Origin: Gracilaria domingensis
Taxonomy: Eukaryota; Rhodophyta; Florideophyceae; Gracilariales; Gracilariaceae
NCBI GenBank assembly: GCA_022539475.1
Contig: VCMS01000299.1
Coordinates: 1-38,100 of the forward strand
Direction: 5' to 3'
Length of the DNA stretch: 38,100 nt
Below are positions 1 through 8,795 of this stretch, piece by piece. The position numbers and the translations under genes were made by a program. The notes under the pieces are model-generated. The model did no database searches, was not told where the DNA came from, and was given only the letters and a program-made list of their open reading frames with translations. Each line of letters opens with the position of its first letter. Positions within the stretch are counted from its first letter, which is position 1.

Positions 1-1366
1 GAAAGCAAAGGACTATCGCGGCCCTGGACATGGTCTTCGCCCTTCATCGGTGCATTTCTTCGACCGTTGCTGCGGTGAAGTATCTCCCGCTCGCAATAAC
101 CACCATTTTCACCTCTTACGTCGATCTCGTCAATAACGTTCTTCACTACCACACTGCCCCAGAATGGACTGATGATCGCTTACGCTCTTTGGAGACTCTC
201 ATCAAGAACTTCAAGACTCAAACTGTCTCAGTTTTGGGTCCATACCAGGCATCCAACTTTCGTACTCCTCAAATTCCATCTCCTGGATCACATCATTCCA
301 GACATCCGTCGATACGGAGCCTCCATTTCGGTGATGCAGGTGTGTACGAGCACGCGCATCTCCTTTCAAGAACCACTACCGCCGTACCTCTCGCAGAAGA
401 TCAACTGCGCATAAGGAAACAGTGGACTCAATCCAAGAGTCGCAAGATTTCTTACACTCCATCTCGGTAAGGAAACACTTCTCCATGTCTACCAACTCGG
501 CCAGTCGTTTGTCGCAGCGGTGTCCCTCCATGGTTCGTGATGGTAGTTCATTCTCCCTCTTCGACATCATCACGGCCGACAAGTATCTACGGTCCCATCC
601 AAACGTCCCGTCATCTGCTCTCACAGATTTGTTCTCCAAAACTACATTGCAGTTCATCAACCAAATCTCTCGCGACGCCCTCTCTTCCTTCCGTACCCTA
701 AGCTTAGAAACTCTTCAACCGTTGGACAACCCCCATGACATCAAAATCACCGTCGTTAACTCCGCTTACATTGTTTCTGGATTCTGCCCCTCGCTGGATG
801 ACTACGATCGTCACTTTCAATGCATTAGACTGCGAGAGCCGGAGGTCTCTTTGTGTGAACGTATTTTTGCAACCACTTCTTTCGGCCCTTCCAAGTCCCC
901 AAAATTCTCTACCGTCCTGGTTAATGGAACTCCTCCTCCCGGTTGTGACTTCCCGACCGCATGGGTATGCAAAGTCTTTGCCCTGGTTCGCTTTAGCAGA
1001 TGTAACCAAAGCAATTCCGATTCTGAATTTGCCTTTGTTCGCTTCTTCGAGGTAACGGAGCCGTTGGATAACATTGACGAATCCTTGAACTGCATTTCCC
1101 TCCGCTGGGCCACGGATGACGAGGAAGATCACACATTGCAAACCTCCAATTCTCTAAAACGGTCAACAACTGCATCTGTATCCCCATGGTTCGGTCTCGT
1201 CCCATTCTCTTCGATCAAAGGCTCGGTACACATCCTCCGACAAAACTATCCCGCACGCCCCTTTTTCCCTCCATTGCACTGGAAGTTCCACCGATTCTAC
1301 ATTAACAGATTCTATCGCAATCCCCGAGCTCGTGTACACTACCATCCAATCACCAAACTTTCGTAA
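1..1366 (+). pseudogene. Transposase C-terminal half, Plavaka/KDZ/CACTA-like, frameshifted
   Basis: The reading frame encodes the C-terminal half of the transposase found intact on the other arm at 29226-31022. Around 265 an extra C (GTACTCCTC against GTACTCTC) shifts the frame, and near 332 a G is missing (GGAGCC against GGAGGCC). From about 422 to 1366 the frame is open. Visible family features are a KFHLLDHI-type helix followed by DAGVYEHAHLLFKNHYRRTSRR-like residues, and the usual C-terminal pattern of a beta strand with AFVRFFEV, a W-A-T-D-D segment, then a final SSIKGSVHI. The right-arm copy stops earlier at a TAG that reads TAT here. It is truncated by the window start. No promoter or start can be assigned. 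Confidence 0.8.
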
Positions 1367-1382
1367 CGTAAACCATAATGCA

Positions 1383-3935
1383 TTAGTGACGTTCTATCCA
1401 ATTCTCCTCATGTAATCCTTCTTGCACAGACCTTTCCCTCACATCCCTCTCTGCAGTTATGTCGTAGAACATACGGTCTCCCCGACTGCAGCATCCAACA
1501 TAGCAATCCAGTACAGCTCCGAGCTTCTCAGAGATCTCTCCCATAAACACATCTTCTCGGACAGCAAGGTACATTTTCCTTTTCGACGGAATCCAGTAAA
1601 CCACAGTGCCCACCCGGTCATCATTTCCATGCCGCGCATCTTCAGCATTCGATGGGCCATTTCTGAACTCTGTTGGATAACTCTGCTGCATGCGGACCCT
1701 CACGGTCTTCAGTATACTCTCAAGTGCCAGTGGTAGATATTTCCCGAACAAGTTGGAGAACAACACTTGTCTCTTACCACCTCTCCCTCGTTCAGACTCT
1801 GTCGCGCGAACAACGGACGCTATCCAGGCATCAAGACGTGCCAGATGCATAATTGTTCCATCCACTGGATCCCTCTCTTCGGTATTCCTCGAACTTGTTT
1901 GTAAAACGTCGTAGCCCATGAACTCACGCAGCACCTCCAAGCTCAGGCTGTTCCGAAAAAGCAAGTCACATGGTTCATCTTCGGTTGCATGATATGGGTT
2001 AAAGCCCGAGAAACATATATCTTCTACCTTCTGAGTTCTCCACGACGACAGAATCTCACATCCATTTGCATCTTCGGGTAGGAGTTTTTCACGTACCTCT
2101 CTGGTTTGTATTTCATACTTGTTCTGCTCCATTTCATCATTTTTTATCGGGGTCCTTACAAGCATGTCGTAACCTAGTCCCATCAATAACTTCTCCTTCG
2201 CATGGCGTTTTCGAACACCTATTGCATCACTTAAAGCCTGTTTCAACCTTCTGCGCAAACAAATGTCGTGCGTTAACTGTTTCACACAGTCATCTTCCAT
2301 TTTCATTCCTCGGATAGATTCCCAACGTGGCTTCATTACCTCCGTCTCCACAATTTGCATCAACAAATGGTCGCCTCCACCACGTACGGATGGCGTGTAC
2401 GCCCTCATTTCCATGGCAAGATCCATTGGGCACCGTGGCACTATCTCCTTCCCATCAACAACCAGCACACTGTCGTCTTTCTCAGGTCCAACTGTCTCAC
2501 TTCGGTTGCCCCAGTTCCTTGCCGGTATACTCATCTCGAAGCATAGCTCTCTTGTCTCGTCTTTGGCGTATTGAAGTATGGAGTCATAGACGGTCTTCGC
2601 AACACCAACAAACTCGTCGTTCACGTCAATGTTGTACCGCTTCCTGCTCTTGTTACTGTCACGTTCGTTCCTTTTCCCTCCACGTCTGAGAGCCTCTCTC
2701 AAAGAGTGTATGAGAACCTCTTGTTCTCTGACCTTAACCTCCAGTTGCTCTATGTTCTTCTGAGCAAGTCGTACGCTCATTTTCAGACTTTGCTTGTCCT
2801 CTATTGTACGATACAGATCTCCCTTCAGTTTCCCGATCTTTTCCAAAAGCTCGTATCGCGGAGTAAGGGATTCATCTTCATCTTCTTCCATTGCACCATG
2901 CAGGGAAAAGCTCCGTGACAAAGCACCACGATCAACATCTTTATCGTTCCATACTTCTCTACGGGCGTTTGCTATGACAGGTTGCCGATCGTTCCCCACC
3001 CGTCTATTCTCATTTCCATGGTTCGTCCTTCTTCTGACCTGATTGAACCTGTTTCTCTGTGACTCACCTGTGACTGGTGTCGGTTGTATCTCGTTTTCGT
3101 CTTCGTCTTCCTTGTGTCTGGACCCAATATGAGGGACGGAATCATGCCTGCCTTCGATGGGAGCCATATGCGTTGCATTTCCGGCGTCCACGTTGTCGTT
3201 CGCCTCCACGTTATCCTTGTCCTCGACGTCACTTGGGATATCTACTGCGTCCGTGGACTCCCGCTCCTTTCTTCCACTGCCTTTCTTGGCACGAGAGACA
3301 CCCTCATTCATTTTCTCGTTCCTCTTCACTTTTCTCGAATCATAACTGTTACGTTCTGTTCCGGCAGCGCTTCTGGGTATCTCCCTATCCCCAGGTTCGG
3401 CTCTAGGTTCGGCTCTCACGATGGCGCAATCCACGGTTTCCATCTCCGCATTGTCATCCGCAGTTCTCACCTTGTCGAAACAATCATCGATACGAGGACC
3501 TTCTGTTCCTCCACTGCCTCTTGTCCTCCTTACATTCTGACGTACAGCCGTTCTTCTCTTATTTCCTTTCATCGCTTTGATATCTACATTTCCATCATCA
3601 CTGACCCTTGGCTCTTCCATTGCAGCCATGTGGCGTGTAACAGGCCCACGCATTGCACTATCCTTGGCTTGAACGGTTTCACTTACTGTGCGTTCCGTAG
3701 TGCATGTGGAAGCTCCTGACCTCCTTCTCGGTTTTACTTCCGATACTGTAGATGAAGATTTTGGTTTGCGAAGTCCAGCACGAGGTGCTCGGCCTCGGCT
3801 ACCTCTCCCATTAGTAGCACTACTTCGTGAGACGACCGCGCTCCTACGTTTGGCCACCCCAGTATCCCAGCGCTCCGGCGGTACCGATGCCTTTCGCGGT
3901 TTACCACCTGCATGCTCCGCACGTTGAGGAGCCAT
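1383..3935 (-). CDS. Unknown basic, coiled-coil protein of the element (about 850 aa)
   Basis: This is the only long cargo gene with an uninterrupted frame in this arm. The open frame extends upstream to 4229, but I prefer the ATG at 3935 (MAPQRAEH...), because the 98 residues before it look like translated promoter. The N-terminal ~340 residues are low complexity, rich in Arg, Lys, Ser and Glu, with many nuclear-localisation-like basic clusters. Residues about 355-415 form a heptad-rich coiled coil. Residues about 430-850 are a globular region that I do not recognise, containing DLAMEMRAYTPSVRGGGD and a C-terminal ...YDITAERDVRE. It ends 17 bases from the convergent transposase. The right-arm copy (26613-29160) is largely conserved but has a nonsense change and frameshifts. 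A nuclear DNA- or chromatin-associated partner of the transposase or methyltransferase is a guess from composition and context. Confidence 0.72.
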   Translation of the reverse strand: MAPQRAEHAGGKPRKASVPPERWDTGVAKRRSAVVSRSSATNGRGSRGRAPRAGLRKPKSSSTVSEVKPRRRSGASTCTTERTVSETVQAKDSAMRGPVTRHMAAMEEPRVSDDGNVDIKAMKGNKRRTAVRQNVRRTRGSGGTEGPRIDDCFDKVRTADDNAEMETVDCAIVRAEPRAEPGDREIPRSAAGTERNSYDSRKVKRNEKMNEGVSRAKKGSGRKERESTDAVDIPSDVEDKDNVEANDNVDAGNATHMAPIEGRHDSVPHIGSRHKEDEDENEIQPTPVTGESQRNRFNQVRRRTNHGNENRRVGNDRQPVIANARREVWNDKDVDRGALSRSFSLHGAMEEDEDESLTPRYELLEKIGKLKGDLYRTIEDKQSLKMSVRLAQKNIEQLEVKVREQEVLIHSLREALRRGGKRNERDSNKSRKRYNIDVNDEFVGVAKTVYDSILQYAKDETRELCFEMSIPARNWGNRSETVGPEKDDSVLVVDGKEIVPRCPMDLAMEMRAYTPSVRGGGDHLLMQIVETEVMKPRWESIRGMKMEDDCVKQLTHDICLRRRLKQALSDAIGVRKRHAKEKLLMGLGYDMLVRTPIKNDEMEQNKYEIQTREVREKLLPEDANGCEILSSWRTQKVEDICFSGFNPYHATEDEPCDLLFRNSLSLEVLREFMGYDVLQTSSRNTEERDPVDGTIMHLARLDAWIASVVRATESERGRGGKRQVLFSNLFGKYLPLALESILKTVRVRMQQSYPTEFRNGPSNAEDARHGNDDRVGTVVYWIPSKRKMYLAVREDVFMGEISEKLGAVLDCYVGCCSRGDRMFYDITAERDVRERSVQEGLHEENWIERH

Positions 3936-4399
3936 CCGAGATCCTTCGGCCTTCGTGCGCGGTAGTATTACGGAACAGATATAGAAACGTGAACGATACT
4001 GAAGGTATATGATTGAGAGTGATATGTGAGGGTCACGTACTCGGTGTGCAGGACTGATATGTGAAGGGGAGGGGAATTTAACCTCGTACTGCATATATGG
4101 AGAAAAGCATTCTGCAGCATTTGTGGCGGATCGGCATTCAATTTTTGGACCTTTCCCGGGTCCATATTCCGGACTTGGTCCGATTTTCCCGGATGTTGCG
4201 CCCTGCATATACAAGTACGGCACTTTCAACGATCTTTCATACCACTATATGCATCAATATGTTACACAGTACAGCTTGAGTGTACATATGAGTAGTATTT
4301 CTGCAATCATAGCAGAAGTGTTCAATACAATTTACTTCAACAAAAAGCTTTTCTCACTACATTGAGCCCATACGAAGTCCAAGGACATTGTCTGAGAAC
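3936..4399 (-). promoter_or_regulatory. Intergenic, likely promoter of the coiled-coil gene
   Basis: No gene is visible. On the minus strand it contains two TATATGCAG-containing stretches (around 4091-4099 and 4204-4212) and a cluster of GGACC/GGTCC and TCCGG motifs around 4140-4190, including GGACCAAGTCC. All are conserved in the right arm (26144-26612). TATA-like and operator roles are inferred from position only. Confidence 0.35.
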
Positions 4400-7300
4400 C
4401 TAGGTTAACCTTTCCCAAGGATATGTGGGTCCATAGTCAACGTAAATTTCGTCGTGCTCCTTAATGTCCCTTGAGGCCGTGACTACGAGGAGTCTGTAGT
4501 TCTCCAAAAGCCCCAAAGTTGTAGCCTGATACTCTGTGGGCTGGCGAATGAATACATTTGGTTTGCGTGCCATGTTAGAATCCATTTCTTCCAATTCCTT
4601 GTCCTCATCACCTTCACGATATGACGCGTCATTGATATAGCCCGCTACACAGAAAGGAGCAGGAACTATCCAGGCATGACCAGCGTTGACTTCAGTATCA
4701 TAATGCGGGAGAGTGTTGTACATTTGCCCCTTCAGCCTCACTTGCATGCAATACTTCCTGAACCGAGATGCAGTGGCCCCCAGCATTCCGTCTCCATACG
4801 TCAAATGTGTGGTATTGCGTCGGCTTAGATCATGATACACCAAGGTCCCATAAAAGTATCCAATAACCTCCCCTTCGGAAAACGCCCTACTCGTAAATAC
4901 TCCATTTCCACTTGCTGCATGTTTGATATTCGACTTCTTCACATAGAGCCATAGCGATGTCGCCTCGACAGAGAGTAAAGTGTGACTGTCCAACGTAGTC
5001 ATCTTCCCTTGTAAGGCAAGTGGCCACTCATGGAACGGTTTCTCTTTGTACGTAGTGATAAGACCAGGTTCATTCCAATAGGTGGATAGGTACGACATGA
5101 TATGGAATGGGAAAGATTGGTACGATGGGAATCCCTTGGGTGCATTCCATATAGTCGAAGTCTTTCGTTTCCGTTCAGGAAATTTGGCATCCACCACATA
5201 AGACGCTTGAACTACCTCATTCGTAACCGGTTCTTTCATCTTCAATTCATTGCGCCACACCTTTCTTGCGTAATGCACAATAGCATTGTGCTTGGCATGA
5301 GAGAAACACTGCTCATCTTGCTCACATCCAATGAAACGCCGAGGCCCTCAATATCCATACATGCCAGCGCGCACGAGAACGTCCCGGAGTAGAGATCAAC
5401 CACAACATCCCCGGGATTCGAGAACCTCGCTATCAGCTCCATCAGTAGTTGCCTCGACTTTTGTTCTGGACGAGCGTTCGCGGTTCGAATTCTTCTACCA
5501 CTCTTCACTCTCCATCGGAGACTCTCCCCAGGCGTAAGATTTGGAACCTGGTCAATGATAGAATAGTGCCCAGGATAGCGAGCTGAAACGTAGTTGAAGT
5601 TCTGATAGTTCACCATTACCTTCTGTTCCGCGTACGGGTTTCCATTCCTCACGCCATGCACGGCGTACTCCGTCGCCCCAAACAGGCGAGTAGTATTACG
5701 CGCAGGGTTCTTCAAGGGGTTCGAACGAGAACGAATGAAGTTCATGGGCGTCGAATCCACTAAGAATGATGCGGTTTTCTTTCCGCTTGCGTCCTCCGAC
5801 TTGTGCTCTCGCAAAATCTCTTCCCAGTCTCCAAACTGGTCGATACTGCAGAACAAAACGAAATGTCCTCCTGGTCGAAGCATGGATGCCATGATGTCCG
5901 CAGTATTGTCCATATCATCGTCAGCCAATTCGTCGTACTCGCTGTCGCGGATGCCATATGGTGGGTCTGTGAGCACGAACTGAACGTTGCCTTCCAAAGA
6001 TGTATCCGATGGGAAGATAGTACCATGAGCCTCCACCAGTTCGTCATATCCGACACAATGCATTGAGAATTGCTTCTCCATGCTTCCTCGCACCATATCT
6101 AGAGCATTTAACGTGCGCGTGTCATCAAAGTCATGAGGGGGGAGAACCCCATCTGGAACGTTATCTTTCGCCCCAACAGAGGCACCAGGTGTATCACCTT
6201 CTTCATTGTCGCTATCGAGAATGACGATGACATCGGAGTTAACTGAGCTTTTCCCTGCGGCGTTCCTCTTGGAGGAGCTCGGAATCTGTATCGAGTCCTC
6301 AACCTTAACCGTGACGGTATTACTTCCTCCATCCTGCTCTGAAGGAGCGGCCCTAGGGATAAGTCGAGATGGTTGGAGGTTATGTACAGACATCGCTTGA
6401 CGAATAGAAGACACGTACTCTTTGGAGAATACATTGAAACGGGGTGGTACTCGTGCGGGGCGGCCAGGTCTGAAGCTTTCCAACAAATTCCATCTTGACG
6501 TTGGGGACATTTTGTATAGGAAGCCATTCAACACAATCTTGCTGACATCTGCCAAGAATTCCTTTGCCAACTCCCGTAAGTTGGCGTCGATAGTATCCGG
6601 AAGAGTATGAACCCAAGAAACGGTGTCGGTCACATCCAACGTGGGTTTCAGTTCTTCCCCCAACGTATGAAAAGCTGACTCCGGACTGTACCCAACAGAG
6701 CGGGATTCAATGACATGGAACCCAAGCGACTTCTTTTCTACAAGCAGGTATGGCAGCAACATCTGCTCACCATCACCAAAGCCTAAGGTTGAGGCAAAGA
6801 AATCCCATCCCTTACAAATCGTTTGCACTGCATGTGCCATCCGTCTCCCGTGCGTCTCATTCGAAGCTATGTAGCCGTCGACGAACTGCACAGCTCTATG
6901 GGTTCCCTTCCCGGTCTTTCCTCTCTTCGCCGCTGGGAGATTTCTCTCCGAAGTTATATGCTTCACGAAAGAGAGATAGAGTAACTGCTGAAAACGAGTG
7001 GGAGGCCCAATCCTGAACGTAGTTCTCTTCGTCTGCTTACTGCTGGACCATGTCGTTTGAAAAGGTCATTCCAGAAAGCCCGTTCTATGAACGAGCTACC
7101 GTTGTCGACATCCTTTTCAAGACTCCAGGTAAACAAATCTCTCACGCGCCGATCAGAATTCTCGTCGTCTAGATCAGTGATACGCGTATATTTGTAGACC
7201 CTGCTCAGAAAACGCACGTCCAGACAGATCTTCGTGACTTCTTTTGCGGAGTAGTTTTGGAAAGGACCCTTGACCGCAGTGGTGATGAACTCTCGTGCAC

Positions 7301-7565
7301 ATGCCAGGTGTTCACGGTTTGATACAGCGTATTCCACAATTTCCGTGTACCCAACTTCACGCGGATTACCAGTACCACTTCTTGAAGCGGCATACGCATC
7401 TCGCAACTCAATGAACAACCCCCAACATTTCAAGAAACGCGTTGCCATGCTGGCTGAATCGAACGACGCGCTAGAGGATGCGCTAGAGGATACCGTGCCG
7501 TGGTTCTCATCGGCCAGCACACTCTGCTTAACAGTCCGAGGAGCGTCATTTCCGGTGGACGCCAT
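4400..7565 (-). CDS. DPPY-type DNA methyltransferase fused to a SET domain (two frameshifts in this copy)
   Basis: This is one gene of about 1054 residues, interrupted here by indels near 7000 (an extra T and an extra C) and near 5350 (GGG where the other arm has GGGG). The right arm reads through both sites, showing one continuous frame. Order: helical N-terminus (1-200); unknown domain (200-400); VKVED SUMO-acceptor-like site (~420) and VIVILDSDNEE SUMO-interaction-like motif (~445); methyltransferase motif IV TDPPYG (~533); motif I-like DLYSGTFSC (~723) followed by IGCEQDEQ-like residues; then a SET domain from GNGVFTSRAF (~885) through GYINDAS and PNVFI to DEIYVDYGPTYPW (~1045). DPPY before motif I is the permuted order of beta-class amino-methyltransferases; DPPY favours N6-adenine but does not prove it. 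The usual SET NHS reads NDA. The start at 7565 avoids a hydrophobic 39-residue extension. Likely a nuclear chromatin writer. Confidence 0.8.
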
Positions 7566-7845
7566 GTAAGAACTGAGAATCAGAAAGGACGCGAAGTAAA
7601 CGAGTATTGTGAAACGGTAGAAGTTTCGGAGATGTTTAAATGGGTGGGAAGCGACGGAAACGTCGGGAAGCGTCGGAAACAATGGTGGAGAGCGCGGTTG
7701 CGACGGATTACCGAGAACTGAGCGGGTAATGAAATAGAGAGACGAGAGTGGGATCTAAACACATCAAACCGGTGGGGCACGTCAGTATGTGCAGTGCATT
7801 ATATGTCTAGTATGTAAAACCAACGTAGAAAACACTGGGTTCGTA

Positions 7846-8477
7846 CATCTTTGAACATCGCCCGAGCGCGGTGTGGGAACCGCGGTTCGCCGAGTTCATA
7901 GCCGAGATCATAGCTATGATCTCGGCTATGAACTCGGCGAACCGCGGTTCCGGCACGGCGCATCTGACGAAACGCCACGTGTATACCGCCGAAAGACCCC
8001 CCCTGAGGACCCCCTGGAGACCACTTCTACTACACAATGCCCACCAAAGCACCTGTTCTCACCCACACCACCACTACCTGGTGGTGTTGCTGGCGTTTAT
8101 ATGGGCAGTGAATAAGTGACGCCCCGTCGATGGCCGCCGCCCTCCGTGCGCTGCTCCGCTCCCACCGCATCGTCTCTCCTCCTCAAGCCCTTCCCCTCCG
8201 TCTTCCACGCTTGCTACACAATGTGTCCGAAGTGTCATCCGCGTCTCCATCGCTCTCCCGTTTATTCGACGTCACTGCCCACATAAACGCCAGCAAGGGG
8301 TCCTCCAGGGGGGTCATCAGGGGGGGTCCTTTCGGCGGTATACACGTGGCGTTTCGTCAGATGCGCCGTGCCGGAACCGCGGTCGGCGAGTTCATAGCCG
8401 AGATCATAGCTATGATCTCGGCTATGAACTCGGCGAACCGCGGTTCCCACACGGCGCTCGGGCGATGTTCAAAGATG
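7846..8477. repeat. Composite palindromic locus: two 74-bp palindromes around a 423-bp insert
   Basis: The outer half-sites (CATCTTTGAACATCGCCCGA and its complement) lie at 7846 and 8477. Just inside are two copies of a core palindrome centred on ATAGCTAT. The first (7877-7950) is a perfect 74-bp palindrome starting and ending with the self-complementary GAACCGCGGTTC. The second (8374-8446) has a one-base deletion and one substitution in its left half. The right arm has the same outer half-sites around a single core. The locus is therefore either an insertion with duplication of the core, or the ancestral form from which the right arm lost one core plus the insert. Confidence 0.85.
7951..8373. 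mobile_element. 423-bp insert with about 45-bp terminal inverted repeats, MITE-like
   Basis: The ends are inverted copies: CGGCACGGCGCATCTGACGA at 7951 and its complement ending at 8373, matching for about 45 bp to CCGCCGAAAG, then less perfectly through C-rich tracts and GCTGGCGTTTAT. It is absent from the other arm. It encodes no transposase. On the plus strand at 8130 it contains MAAALRALLRSHR..., an Arg-rich, acid-poor stretch resembling a mitochondrial presequence, possibly a captured gene fragment. The flanks are the 74-bp palindromes rather than a short target duplication, so the insertion mechanism is unclear. Confidence 0.6.
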
Positions 8478-8795
8478 ATGAAAGGCGGGGACAGTGGTCA
8501 ACCAGGACGGAATCAGACATTGATCCAACCATTTATAACCATCAGGAACTGTACCCACACTGCTCACGTGGGCATTGCAGCCGTTTTGAACGTGAGTGGT
8601 TGCGTCCATTGTGCTCACGCGAGAAAGGGCGGAGATTCGAACACGAGCGGTTGCAACTTCACGGGAGCAAACGTACGATTTGAAGAACACCAGGATCGTG
8701 TATATCACACACACTGGCACCATATAATGGATATGAGGGGACTGGGAAAGGGTCAAATGAGACGCTCTCGAAAGGTGAGAAAGCCTCGACGAACC

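Larger units (their letters stand above)
7566..8795. promoter_or_regulatory. Divergent intergenic region between methyltransferase-SET and ParB-dioxygenase genes
   Basis: The two cargo fusions are transcribed away from each other from this region, so it should hold both promoters. It contains the composite palindrome at 7846-8477. The plus-strand frame of the ParB gene happens to be open from 8130, but the best start is ATG 8796 (ACCATGG). The corresponding right-arm interval (22282-23010) is shorter because it has only one palindrome. Confidence 0.5.

Noticed and set aside
3084..3719. 211-aa plus-strand frame, also mirrored at 26829-27464
   Set aside because: It lies antisense to the basic N-terminal region of the coiled-coil gene, and its conservation simply follows the duplicated arm.
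3936..4229. 98-residue N-terminal extension of the coiled-coil protein
   Set aside because: It spans promoter-like repeated GGACC and TATATGCAG motifs, and composition changes sharply at ATG 3935. It is probably untranslated.
7566..7682. Hydrophobic N-terminal segment as a signal or membrane anchor of the methyltransferase-SET protein
   Set aside because: The right arm has no start codon for it, and a chromatin enzyme is not expected to be secreted. The start at 7565 is simpler.
8130..8795. Upstream start of the ParB-dioxygenase gene at ATG 8130
   Set aside because: This part runs through the arm-specific insert and the palindrome, which the right arm lacks in this form. ATG 8796 has a strong ACCATGG context and the same position in both arms.
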